Source: an uncultured Roseibium sp.
GTDB lineage: Bacteria > Pseudomonadota > Alphaproteobacteria > Rhizobiales > Stappiaceae
Length of the DNA: 64,000 bases
NCBI RefSeq assembly: GCF_963675985.1
Contig: NZ_OY780958.1
Span: 2,418,001-2,482,000, forward strand
Direction of reading: 5' to 3'
Part shown: piece by piece, positions 27,513 to 36,191 of the stretch
How the letters are laid out: every line of letters begins with the position of its first letter
Position numbering within the stretch: position 1 is the stretch's first letter
Position numbers and translations under genes: made by a program
The notes under the pieces: model-generated
The model's input: the letters and a program-made list of their open reading frames with translations, nothing else
Databases searched by the model: none
What the model was told of the DNA's origin: nothing

Positions 27513-28652
27513 TTAATCGAAGTTGTTGCTGATGCCCTGGACGGTCGAGACATTGCTGATGAGCGGCGCGATAATCTGCAGGAACTTACCGAACTCGGCA
27601 GTCGGATGGTTCGAGACATACAGAATATCCTTGTCCCGCATCTCGAAGAAACGCGCCAGGAAGAAGCCCTTCGCATCAAGCAGGCTCAACCTGTAGACAA
27701 CCGGCACACTCTTTTCATGCCTGATCTTGTCCGCGATTTCGGGACGCAATTCACTCACGAGATTGGCGTCTTCGAACCGGAACAGGAAAATACCCGCCGC
27801 ATCGGCACGATAGTCGTCGAGGCCACCAACGGTCGCAAGAGCCTCGGCCAGCGTCACGCTCTTGGTCTTGAACGGGACGAGCTTATTGGCCTTCACCGCT
27901 CCGAACGCGGAGAAGGTTCGCGGCCGGTGAGACAGCAGGATGGTGTCGTTCGGCGCGATCAGAACGTTGTTTTCCGGATAGTCGATCAGATGTTCCATCC
28001 GGGTCGTACCGGCACGATTGCCCCGCTTCAGGGTGACAACGGTTTCATAGGTCGCCTCACGGGAACCGCCAGCCGTGGCCACGAGATCCAGAAGATGGGT
28101 GTTTCTCAACGGCAACGGATAAACACCCGGCGCTCCGACGTCGCCGACCACGACAGCAGTCGCACTGAGCTTGTCTTTCAGGCTGACCAGAACCTGGGGC
28201 TCGACCGCCTTGCCGACCAGGTTTTTCTGGATTGACATGCGCAGTCCCTCGACGCTCAGGCCGGCTGCACGGATTCGCCCGGCATAGGGGATGAAGATGT
28301 ACCCCGACTCGTCAATAACGACCGGAATACTGCTGTTTCCGCCTTCGCCTCCGGCAAAAAGGCCGTCCTTGGACGCTTCCCAGATGCCGACCTCAAGCGT
28401 GTCGCCAACGCCGAGCAAATAGCTCTTGTTCCCCTGACCGACGCCATGGAATTCATTTGCGAAAGCAAGTGGGCGATAACGCTTGATAATATCAATATTC
28501 GAGGGACCGATCGGGATGATCGAATAGGCACCTTCTTGCGAATTGGCTTCGATATCCTGCGACGAGATATTCATCGCGCCAGGGCCTTCAGATGGAAGGG
28601 CCCCACACCCCGCGAGAGCCGCTCCCAAAATCATTACTGCGGAAAATCTCAT
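27513..28652 (-). CDS. Wza/KpsD-like polysaccharide export lipoprotein
   Basis: A 379-residue outer-membrane polysaccharide export protein. The lipoprotein signal ends in LAGC with the lipidated cysteine at residue 16. YLLGVGDTLEVGIWEA starts the PES domain, and VVVGDVGAPGVYPLP begins an SLBB-type domain, with a second near the C-terminus. It would form or cap the outer-membrane channel for the capsule. The inner-membrane ABC transporter (KpsM/KpsT/KpsE) genes usually found with it are not in this window. The gene leads the minus-strand capsule transcript, with an AT-rich 277-base promoter gap shared with the divergent epimerase gene. Confidence 0.87.
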   Translation of the reverse strand: MRFSAVMILGAALAGCGALPSEGPGAMNISSQDIEANSQEGAYSIIPIGPSNIDIIKRYRPLAFANEFHGVGQGNKSYLLGVGDTLEVGIWEASKDGLFAGGEGGNSSIPVVIDESGYIFIPYAGRIRAAGLSVEGLRMSIQKNLVGKAVEPQVLVSLKDKLSATAVVVGDVGAPGVYPLPLRNTHLLDLVATAGGSREATYETVVTLKRGNRAGTTRMEHLIDYPENNVLIAPNDTILLSHRPRTFSAFGAVKANKLVPFKTKSVTLAEALATVGGLDDYRADAAGIFLFRFEDANLVSELRPEIADKIRHEKSVPVVYRLSLLDAKGFFLARFFEMRDKDILYVSNHPTAEFGKFLQIIAPLISNVSTVQGISNNFD

Positions 28653-28929
28653 ACTTATTCCGTTCCACCCGATCCGTTAGCGGTGTCGTAGCATGTGGAG
28701 TGTTCGCCTGTCCAAGATTGAGCGCCTAAAGTCCCCTGAGGAAGCCATGCTGTTGTTCTTCGGCAACAGTGAACCCGGTATTCCTTAATCTTTTGAGTCG
28801 GTTTTGTTTTTTTGATTGCCGCCCAACCCGTTCCACAACGACATTTCGCCCATTCTACGATAAGAATCACCCACGTTTCCCATTAGAAGTTAGCAACTGC
28901 AGCAATTTGAAAATCGGAGTCACAGAATC

Positions 28930-30111
28930 ATGTCGTCTAGTCACGCTGCATTTGAGAAAGATATTGCCGCCGCTTCGAAACGGCTTTCCAGCTGGCTGGT
29001 CGATTCGGCGTTCCCGAAATGGCATGCAGACGGCTACGATTCGGAAAGCGGCGCCTTTTTCGAAACCATCGATATCGCCACCGGGAAAGCAACAGACACG
29101 CCAATCCGCACCCGTGTGCCGGCTCGCCAGATCTATTGTTTCTCGCAAGCCGGCCAGCTCGGCTGGAACGGCCCCTGCAGGGAAATCGTCTCGCACGGTC
29201 TGAACTGGTACCTGAAGCATTGCAGAAACGCCGATACGTCCTTTGCGGCCGTGGTCGCTACGGACGGCACCCAAGTCGATTCCGGGTTTGATCTCTACAA
29301 TCAGGCCTTCGCCCTTCTGGCATTTGCCCATGCGGGCCATTTCCTTCCAGAACGGCGGACCGACCTGTTCGCGGATGCCGCCGGGCTGCTGAGCCTTATG
29401 CGCGAAACCTATCGACATCCGGTCGCCGGCTTCCGGGAGGCCAATCCGGACCGCCTGCCGCTTCGCTCAAATCCCCACATGCACCTGCTGGAGGCGGCAC
29501 TTGCCCTGGAAGAGATGGACGCAGGCAGCATCTGGCGTGACCTTGCCGACGAAATCGTCCATCTCGCAATGGACAAGTTCATTGACCCCGTCTCAGGCGG
29601 GTTGCGGGAGTTCTTCAATTTCGACTGGTCGCCATTTGACGGAGAACCGGGCCGTGTCATGGAGCCCGGCCACCAGTTCGAATGGAGCTGGCTGCTCGCC
29701 CGCTGGGCAAAGGCCCGCAACAGCGCGGACGCCCTTTCCAAGGCCCACCGCCTGTATCAGATCGGCAGAACCCATGGCGTTGACCCGAAACGTCAGGTCG
29801 CAATCATGACACTTCATGATGACTTTTCCGTCTTTAATCCCCTTGCCCGCTTGTGGGGCCAGACCGAATGGCTCAAGGCAGCCATCTCTTTCGCTGAGAT
29901 CTCACTCGACGGCGATCGGGATGCTTATATGTCCGACATTCTTCGCGCAACGAAGGCCCTTGAACACTATTTCGAGGACGTGCCCTCCGGGCTCTGGAAG
30001 GATAAGCTCGATGATATGTATACATTCAAGAATGAACCCGCTCCGGCGAGCTCATTTTATCATATCGTCTGCGCAATTCTCGAGTTGTCTCACTTCGTCG
30101 AAAAGAATTGA
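28930..30111 (+). CDS. AGE-family N-acylglucosamine 2-epimerase/aldose-ketose isomerase
   Basis: A 393-residue (alpha/alpha)6-barrel protein. The family signatures visible are RSNPHMHLLEA, EPGHQFEWSWLLARW and a C-terminal SSFYHIV histidine. Members epimerise N-acyl-glucosamine/mannosamine or isomerise mannose and fructose. It is divergent from the capsule export gene, so supply of a sugar precursor for the polysaccharide is a reasonable inference; the substrate is not certain. The start ATG 28930 was taken as the first in-frame ATG. Confidence 0.85.
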   Translation: MSSSHAAFEKDIAAASKRLSSWLVDSAFPKWHADGYDSESGAFFETIDIATGKATDTPIRTRVPARQIYCFSQAGQLGWNGPCREIVSHGLNWYLKHCRNADTSFAAVVATDGTQVDSGFDLYNQAFALLAFAHAGHFLPERRTDLFADAAGLLSLMRETYRHPVAGFREANPDRLPLRSNPHMHLLEAALALEEMDAGSIWRDLADEIVHLAMDKFIDPVSGGLREFFNFDWSPFDGEPGRVMEPGHQFEWSWLLARWAKARNSADALSKAHRLYQIGRTHGVDPKRQVAIMTLHDDFSVFNPLARLWGQTEWLKAAISFAEISLDGDRDAYMSDILRATKALEHYFEDVPSGLWKDKLDDMYTFKNEPAPASSFYHIVCAILELSHFVEKN

Positions 30112-30275
30112 TTTTTCCTGACATCAGCCTCCCTTCACGTCGAGATCGCCATCAGAGGCGGGTTTTTAAAATCGATAAATCATGTATACACTCTTCCACG
30201 AGCGCCAATTTCTTTCTATAGAGTTGGTCATGTGGTTCACGAATTGACCGGTCCGGTCTCCCTGGGAGGAAAAGC

Positions 30276-31187
30276 ATGTCTCCGGCACGCATCATCGACG
30301 GCAAGGCCGTTGCCGAATCCGTACGCGAGGAAATCACACGCCGCGCCGCAAGCCTTTTGGAAACCAAGGGCATCCGCCCCGGCCTCGCGGTCGTCCTCGT
30401 CGGCGAGGACCCGGCCAGCCAGGTCTATGTCCGCAACAAGGACAGAACCGCCGAGGCCTGCGGCTTCCACTCCGTGAAGCATACCCTTGACGCCGACACG
30501 CCGGAGGCAGACGTCCTTGCCCTTGTCGAAACACTGAACGAAGATCCGGCAATCCACGGCATCCTGGTTCAGCTTCCGCTTCCCGGGCATATCGACGAAA
30601 GCAAGGTGCTGCGCCTGATCAAGCCGGAAAAAGACGTAGACGGCTTTCATCCCATCAACGTCGGTCTTCTGACGACGGGCGAGCGAGAGCACGCCCTGGT
30701 GCCGTGCACGCCGGCGGGCAGCCTGGTGCTGCTGAAGCGCACGTTGGGCGGCAACCTTTCCGGCCTGTCCGCCGTCGTGATCGGGCGGTCGAATATCGTC
30801 GGCAAGCCGATGGCCAATCTTCTTCTACAGGAAAGCTGCACGGTAACGATCGCGCACAGCCGGACAAAGGATCTGCCGGCTGTCGTCAAGGGCGCGGATA
30901 TCGTCGTGGCCGCCGTCGGCCGGCCGGAGATGGTGCGCGGGGACTGGATCAAGGAAGGCGCTGCAGTTATCGACGTCGGGATCAACCGTATTCCCGCTCC
31001 GGAGCGCGGCGAAAGCAAGACCCGGCTTGTGGGTGACGTTGCCTTTGAAGAGGCCCTTCCCCACGCCGGAGCGATCACGCCGGTTCCAGGCGGCGTCGGA
31101 CCGATGACGATTGCCATGCTGATGGCCAACACGCTCACCGCCGCGCGTCGCCAGCTCGGCCTCCCCGAGGAAGAACCGCTGTTCTGA
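30276..31187 (+). CDS. folD: Bifunctional methylene-THF dehydrogenase/methenyl-THF cyclohydrolase
   Basis: A 303-residue Fol[17 protein letters not shown] holds the catalytic Lys motif, [12 protein letters not shown] and [10 protein letters not shown] follow, [12 protein letters not shown] is the NADP-binding turn, and [15 protein letters not shown] is the C-terminal signature. It interconverts 5,10-methylene-THF and 10-formyl-THF, so it can process methylene-THF from the dimethylglycine-dehydrogenase-type enzyme. GGGAGG precedes ATG 30276. Confidence 0.96.
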   Translation: MSPARIIDGKAVAESVREEITRRAASLLETKGIRPGLAVVLVGEDPASQVYVRNKDRTAEACGFHSVKHTLDADTPEADVLALVETLNEDPAIHGILVQLPLPGHIDESKVLRLIKPEKDVDGFHPINVGLLTTGEREHALVPCTPAGSLVLLKRTLGGNLSGLSAVVIGRSNIVGKPMANLLLQESCTVTIAHSRTKDLPAVVKGADIVVAAVGRPEMVRGDWIKEGAAVIDVGINRIPAPERGESKTRLVGDVAFEEALPHAGAITPVPGGVGPMTIAMLMANTLTAARRQLGLPEEEPLF

Positions 31188-31348
31188 CATCTTGCGGCGG
31201 CATGGGGTAAAACACCGGTTTCCCGGCACAAACCCGTCGGGAACCGTCACAGGTGCGACATTGCTCCGGCTGCGGTTGCGAAAGGCATGCCGGTCATGTC
31301 AGGCTTAGGCTCTCATCCAAGGACATAATAAACCTCAGGGAGCCGGAG

Positions 31349-31744
31349 ATGGCATTCGGATCAATTTCACAGCCAGGCACAGACGGGTCGGACCCCAGCA
31401 CCGACTACACGCTGGGTGAACGGATCTGCAAGGCACGCGATGCCGTCGGCCTGTCGACTGCGCAGCTTGCCAGGCGCCTCGGCATCAAGACATCCACCCT
31501 GCAGGGCTGGGAAAGCGACCGTTCCGAACCGCGCTCCAACAAACTTGTCCTGCTTGCGGGCATCCTGAACGTCAGTCCTACGTGGCTTCTGGTCGGACGA
31601 GGTTCTGCTCCCATCCACGAAGACGAGGATGGCGCCAGCCTGGAAACCGTACGGACCGCCCTCGACCGGATCCACAATCAGGCTCAGGCTCTCGTGGAAG
31701 AGATCGAGCGGCTGAGGCAACGGATCGACGGGGACTTCAACTAG
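31349..31744 (+). CDS. XRE-family helix-turn-helix regulator
   Basis: A 131-residue DNA-binding protein. The start ATG 31349 follows GGGAG and CGGAG; an upstream in-frame start at 31253 would add residues without character. The Cro/C1-type HTH runs from TLGERICKARDAVGLSTAQ to about WLLVGRG, including TSTLQGWES as the recognition helix. A short coiled-coil-like tail (LDRIHNQAQALVEEIERL) may dimerise it. It lies 161 bases after folD. Its stop overlaps the convergent Ldh-family gene by eight bases. Target genes are unknown. Confidence 0.85.
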   Translation: MAFGSISQPGTDGSDPSTDYTLGERICKARDAVGLSTAQLARRLGIKTSTLQGWESDRSEPRSNKLVLLAGILNVSPTWLLVGRGSAPIHEDEDGASLETVRTALDRIHNQAQALVEEIERLRQRIDGDFN

Positions 31745-32765
31745 AGCATCGGGCGCCCTCACGCGCCAATGCGCGCACTTCGTCCAGAATAAGACCGGGT
31801 ATTTCCATGCCGTTCCGTTCGGCGTTCAGGCGAGCGTCGATGCGCCGGCTGCCGGGAAGGCGTGCGCCTTCTGATCCCGCCATGGCGGTCATTAGCGCCG
31901 CGATGCGCTCACCATAAGCCCCGCCCGAAGACAGCCCCGGATCGATCGCAATGATCGTCTGGCCGAGGTTGGGCGGGTCCCCTTCTCCCGAAAAAAGCCC
32001 CGAAGCCTCGAACCCGAAGCTCGAGCCGACCAGAGCCGCTGCCATCACTTCCACCATCATCGCCAGTGCCGCACCCTTGGCGTCTCCGATCGGCAGCATC
32101 GTTCCGACCATTGCAGCGGACGCATCGGTGGTCGGATTACCGTCCCTGTCCAGAGCCCACCCCTCGGGGATTGCGCGTCCCGCTTTTTCCGCCGCCATGA
32201 TCTTGCCCTTGGCGACTCGGGAGACCGCCAGATCGATTACCAGGGATGGTTCCCCCGGCACCGGGGCTGCGAAGGCGATCGGGTTGGTGCCGAAGAGCGG
32301 CTCCTTGCCTCCCCATGGCGCAATCGACTTCGGTGCGTTGCCAAAAACGAGCGCGACCAGACCCTGATCGGCCAGGCGTTCGCAATGAAGCCCACCCTGG
32401 CCGAAGTGATGAGAGCGCCGGATCGCGGCCATGGCGATGCCGTTTGTCCGAGCCATCTCCGGCAGCGCGTCGAGAGCAAGGTCCAGCGCAGGGTAGGCAA
32501 AGCCGAAGGCGCCATCGATCCTGACCAGGCTTCCGGTCACCTGTTCCAGCGACGGCTTGGCAAAGCCGTCCACTTTTCCCGACCGCGCCTGCGCCGCGTA
32601 GGACGGCACGCGGGAAAGACCATGGCCCGGCTGGCCGGCGGCTTCGGAGGCGACCAGCGCACTGGCGACCCGTCCGGCGATGCCCGGTGCGGTCTTGTTG
32701 GCAATCAGGGCCGCCGTTGCAAGGTCCTGTGCAGCAGGAAGCGATATCAGTTCTGTTTCGGCCAT
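31737..32765 (-). CDS. Ldh-family (malate/L-sulfolactate-type) NAD(P) oxidoreductase
   Basis: A 342-residue member of the malate/L-lactate dehydrogenase-like family (YlbC/ComC/DpkA), unrelated to classical LDH. GHGLSRVPSYA, SHHFGQGG, FGTNPIAFA and ALDRDGNPTTD are conserved family blocks. Known members reduce or oxidise 2-keto/2-hydroxy acids or cyclic imines such as delta-1-piperideine-2-carboxylate. The substrate here is undetermined. Ketoproline reduction would fit a betaine-using organism, but that is speculation. Confidence 0.86.
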   Translation of the reverse strand: MAETELISLPAAQDLATAALIANKTAPGIAGRVASALVASEAAGQPGHGLSRVPSYAAQARSGKVDGFAKPSLEQVTGSLVRIDGAFGFAYPALDLALDALPEMARTNGIAMAAIRRSHHFGQGGLHCERLADQGLVALVFGNAPKSIAPWGGKEPLFGTNPIAFAAPVPGEPSLVIDLAVSRVAKGKIMAAEKAGRAIPEGWALDRDGNPTTDASAAMVGTMLPIGDAKGAALAMMVEVMAAALVGSSFGFEASGLFSGEGDPPNLGQTIIAIDPGLSSGGAYGERIAALMTAMAGSEGARLPGSRRIDARLNAERNGMEIPGLILDEVRALAREGARCSS

Positions 32766-32882
32766 GGGGTTCTGGAATGTGCAAATAGATCAGACAATGG
32801 GGTCTTCGCTCTATCACGACTTGACCCCGCCTGCGATGGCTTTGATCTGCCGGTGCCGGCGTATCCGGCTTGCAAGCGGTAG

Positions 32883-33323
32883 GTCGACGCTCATGTTAGC
32901 GCCGCGATCGCCAAGGGCGGCACGGTTGCCACCGGCGGCAAGCGCTTCGGCACTGTCGGCACATTCTTCGAACCGACGATGGTGACCGGCGCGACGGCCG
33001 ACATGAAGGGCGGCCGTGAGGAAACCTTCGACCCGCTTGCGGTTTTGTTCAAGTTCGACACGGAAGAAAAAGCGATCGAGCGGGCCAACGACACCGAATA
33101 CGGGCTTGCCCGTTATTGCTAAAGCCAGGAGCTCGACCGTGTCTTCCCGGTCATGGGAGGGCTCGCGTACGGTCTTTTAGGTGTCAATGAGGGTGTGATC
33201 ACCACCGAAGCCGCTCGTTTCGCCGGTGTCCAGGAAAGCGGCGTCGGCAACGAAGGCTCCAGATACGGCCTGGATGGCGATCTGAACGTCACACATTCCT
33301 GCATCGGCGGCCTCGGCCTCTGA
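32883..33323 (+). pseudogene. Succinate-semialdehyde dehydrogenase (GabD-type) C-terminal remnant
   Basis: In one frame this encodes the last ~145 residues of an aldehyde dehydrogenase: VDAHVSAAIAKGG, TFFEPTMVTGATADM, REETFDPLAVLFKFDTEE, NDTEYGLARYC, then a TAA at 33120-33122, then SQELDRVF and [16 protein letters not shown] to a stop at 33321. The expected codon at the TAA is tyrosine (TAC), so one substitution explains it. Other typical residues are altered, for instance the usual PFGG reads RFAG. A TAG at 32880 closes the frame upstream, and the N-terminal two thirds of the gene are absent. No frameshift is needed. Confidence 0.85.
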
Positions 33324-33371
33324 GACGGGAAATGCGGAACTGAAAAGGCCGATGGAGGTCAGACCAACTGG

Positions 33372-36185
33372 CTAAGCGGCTATCTTCAGCAGGCTTTCGA
33401 TCTCCGAGGCGGGCACCGGGCGACTGTAGTAATAGCCCTGGCCGATCGTGCATCCGAGATCGAGCAACATTTTCTGATGTTCGGCCGTTTCAATGCCTTC
33501 TGCGACCACGGTCATGCCGAACGCCTCCGCCATATCCACCACCGCCTTGACGATTGCGATATTCGCCGGGTCCTTTTCCACATTCGCGACGAAACAACGG
33601 TCGATCTTGATCTTGGTAAAAGGGAATCTCAGGATGTAACCGAGGCCGGAATAACCGGTCCCGAAATCATCCATCGCCAGCGAGCAGCCGAGCTTGCGCA
33701 GTCTGGAAATCGGATTTTTCAGGTCGAAGCTCTCATCGATGAAGAGCGACTCGGTGACTTCCAGATCAAGCCGGTCCGCTGCAAATCCCGTTTTCTCAAG
33801 CGCGGTTTTCACCGTGGTAGGGAGATCGCTGCGGGTCAATTGCACGGCGGAGACGTTGACCGCCAGCCGCAGAGGCCGCGTCCACATGGCCGCATCGCGC
33901 ATCGCCTGTTCCAGCACCCACGCGCCCAGTTCGATAATGCGGCCGCTTTCCTCGGCGATACTGATGAATTCCAACGGCGAAATCATCCCGAGTTCGGCAT
34001 GCTTCCAGCGGATTAACGCCTCGACGCCGACCAGTTCTCCCGTCGCAAGGTCGACCTGGGGCTGATAAAGCATCCGCATTTCGTCGCGCTCCAGCGCCTT
34101 GGCAAGTTCGACTTCCAACTTCTGACGGCGATGAACCCCGTCTTCCATGGTCTTGTCGAACCCCACGATCTCGGTCGCCAGACCGGTCTGCGCCCGCGAC
34201 AGAGCATTTCGCGCTTGGCGCAGCAATGTATCGGGATCCTCGATTTCACCGTAAGCAATCGTGTAACCGACGTTGACGGTCACCGGAGTCCTGTTTCCGC
34301 CGATATCGTATTCCGTCGCGATGGCATCGTGCAGACGCTGCGCAAAGTCCCCAGGGGCGATGGACGTGTCATCGATCCACGCCAGACAAGCGAAGCTGTC
34401 ATCCCCGATCGAAGCCGCAAGATCGCCTGCTTCCAGAAAACCGGTCAATTGGCAGGCAATTTTTTTCCGAAGCCTGTCCGTATAGGAAAACCCGAGAGAC
34501 GCGGTGATACGGTCCAGATCTCTCACGGAAAAAATCGCAAGGATGCAAGGCTTTTGCTGCAGGTTCATCGGTCGTAGATGGCCCGCTATCCCGTCAACGA
34601 AACTGTTTCGGTTCAGCAGGCCGGTCAGAGGCTCGAATTTTGCAAGATAGGCCAGCCTTTCGTTTGCGCGCCGTTCCTCTGTGACATCCCGGCAAGTCAG
34701 AGACGCCAGGGACACCGCCGAGTGCTCGTTGACCCCCTCGTCGGAGATGTCGAGTTGCGAAGACCCTGTTGCGATGAATTCGATGACCCTCGGTTCGCCG
34801 GACTTGTCGTTCAGCTTCACGGTTTTCATTTCCGGCTTGGCCGCTGCTGGTCCGTTTTGATCGAGAACCGCCGCGGCTGCCGCGACCATTTCGGCTGGCA
34901 GATACTCGGATGCGACCACGCCGGCTTTCAACCCGGCAGGGAACATGCCGATTGCCGTTCGGCTTGCAGCAACGATTTTCCGTTCGGAATTGATCACGAC
35001 GATGGCATCGAAACTGTCGTCGAAGACCTGCCCGAGCATGCGCCGGCTGTTCTGGGTCTGGGCGCGTGCTATGCGCAAGAGAAACTGGTGAAAACCGATC
35101 TGCTTCAACACCAGATGCAACCCTGCGAGCAGGAGCGCAAGCTGGGCCGGGCCGGTCTGCAGAATGACCGGATAACGAGACTGGATCCCCAGACCGGCCA
35201 GCTCCAGGCCGACAGAGATAGCTGCGAGAACCGCAAGACGCTTTTTCCAACTGGTGTCGATCAGCAGGATCAAGGGCAATACAAGAACAAGCACCAGAGC
35301 GAGAGGCAGATCGCCATTCGTTCTGGAAAGCGCCCTGTTCTGGAGGGCGGTTTCGCCGGCAACGGCCTGAATGACGCTTCCCGGAAGCATGCCGTAGACG
35401 GGGACCGGGAAAATGTCCCTCAATTCCTGAGCGCTCGCGCCAACGACAACCTTCTTTCCCCGGAACGTGCCTTCGGGAACCGTGCCTTTCAGGACGTCCA
35501 TAAAAGAAACCGTCGTGAGCCTGGACGGGTCAATGCTGTAATCGATCCAGAACAGGTCACCCGGCGGGCCGGATGTATCCGCCAGGAATGCAGGCAGGGA
35601 AAGCTCCGGAACCCCGTCGATCACCTCTCCCCAATAGTTGCGCCAAACCCTGCTGTCGGCTTCGATCGGAACGCTGACGACGACCGGCCATGACACATCC
35701 AGGAACCGGTCGATCGGCCGGTTGACCATCAAGTTACCGCTATCGACGGCAGATTGACTGGGCTTCTGGTGAAACATCGCCAGGCTGACGATTCCGTTGG
35801 CCCGTTCCATTGCGGAAGCGAATGCCGTGTCGTCTTCGGACGTGCTGACGGTGCTGAAATCAATATCGAGGGCGATTTGTTCCGCCCCATCCTCAACCAG
35901 CCGGTCGATCAGGTCCCCGTACAGGCGGCGTGGCCATGGCCAGACCCCGACATCGGCAAGGCTTCGCCCGTCGATATCGACAACGACGATTTTTCCGGTC
36001 GGCTCTCGTTCCAGCAATTCAAAGCGAAGCCCGGTCAGAAACCGGGTCATACCCGAGGTGACGCCAGCGACGTTACAAAGAAGGACGGCCAGTGCGATAC
36101 CGCACAAAACGGCAATGGCCGGCACCAGGGAACCCCGACGACGACCGGATGCAAGGTGCGAAACGGACGATAAAAATGACCTCAC
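33372..36185 (-). CDS. CHASE2-PAS-GGDEF-EAL cyclic-di-GMP protein
   Basis: A 937-residue membrane sensor. One N-terminal helix leads into a periplasmic CHASE2 domain (VVVDIDGRSLADVGVWPWPR), followed by a cluster of helices near residues 285-360, a PAS domain, GGDEF and EAL. The GGDEF site reads IGDDSF near residue 594 and looks inactive as a cyclase. The EAL domain has GVEALIRW, DDFGTGYS, KIDR and VVAEGIET, so cyclic-di-GMP hydrolysis is the likely output. The start is six bases after the FecR gene stop. CHASE2 enzymes are often paired with a FecR-domain protein, which supports a two-gene signalling unit. Confidence 0.9.
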   Translation of the reverse strand: MRSFLSSVSHLASGRRRGSLVPAIAVLCGIALAVLLCNVAGVTSGMTRFLTGLRFELLEREPTGKIVVVDIDGRSLADVGVWPWPRRLYGDLIDRLVEDGAEQIALDIDFSTVSTSEDDTAFASAMERANGIVSLAMFHQKPSQSAVDSGNLMVNRPIDRFLDVSWPVVVSVPIEADSRVWRNYWGEVIDGVPELSLPAFLADTSGPPGDLFWIDYSIDPSRLTTVSFMDVLKGTVPEGTFRGKKVVVGASAQELRDIFPVPVYGMLPGSVIQAVAGETALQNRALSRTNGDLPLALVLVLVLPLILLIDTSWKKRLAVLAAISVGLELAGLGIQSRYPVILQTGPAQLALLLAGLHLVLKQIGFHQFLLRIARAQTQNSRRMLGQVFDDSFDAIVVINSERKIVAASRTAIGMFPAGLKAGVVASEYLPAEMVAAAAAVLDQNGPAAAKPEMKTVKLNDKSGEPRVIEFIATGSSQLDISDEGVNEHSAVSLASLTCRDVTEERRANERLAYLAKFEPLTGLLNRNSFVDGIAGHLRPMNLQQKPCILAIFSVRDLDRITASLGFSYTDRLRKKIACQLTGFLEAGDLAASIGDDSFACLAWIDDTSIAPGDFAQRLHDAIATEYDIGGNRTPVTVNVGYTIAYGEIEDPDTLLRQARNALSRAQTGLATEIVGFDKTMEDGVHRRQKLEVELAKALERDEMRMLYQPQVDLATGELVGVEALIRWKHAELGMISPLEFISIAEESGRIIELGAWVLEQAMRDAAMWTRPLRLAVNVSAVQLTRSDLPTTVKTALEKTGFAADRLDLEVTESLFIDESFDLKNPISRLRKLGCSLAMDDFGTGYSGLGYILRFPFTKIKIDRCFVANVEKDPANIAIVKAVVDMAEAFGMTVVAEGIETAEHQKMLLDLGCTIGQGYYYSRPVPASEIESLLKIAA

Positions 36186-36191
36186 CCCCGA

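Noticed and set aside
31188..31348. Imperfect hairpin (near 31210-31250) after folD as a terminator
   Set aside because: The arms need a bulge and there is no T-run, so support is weak.
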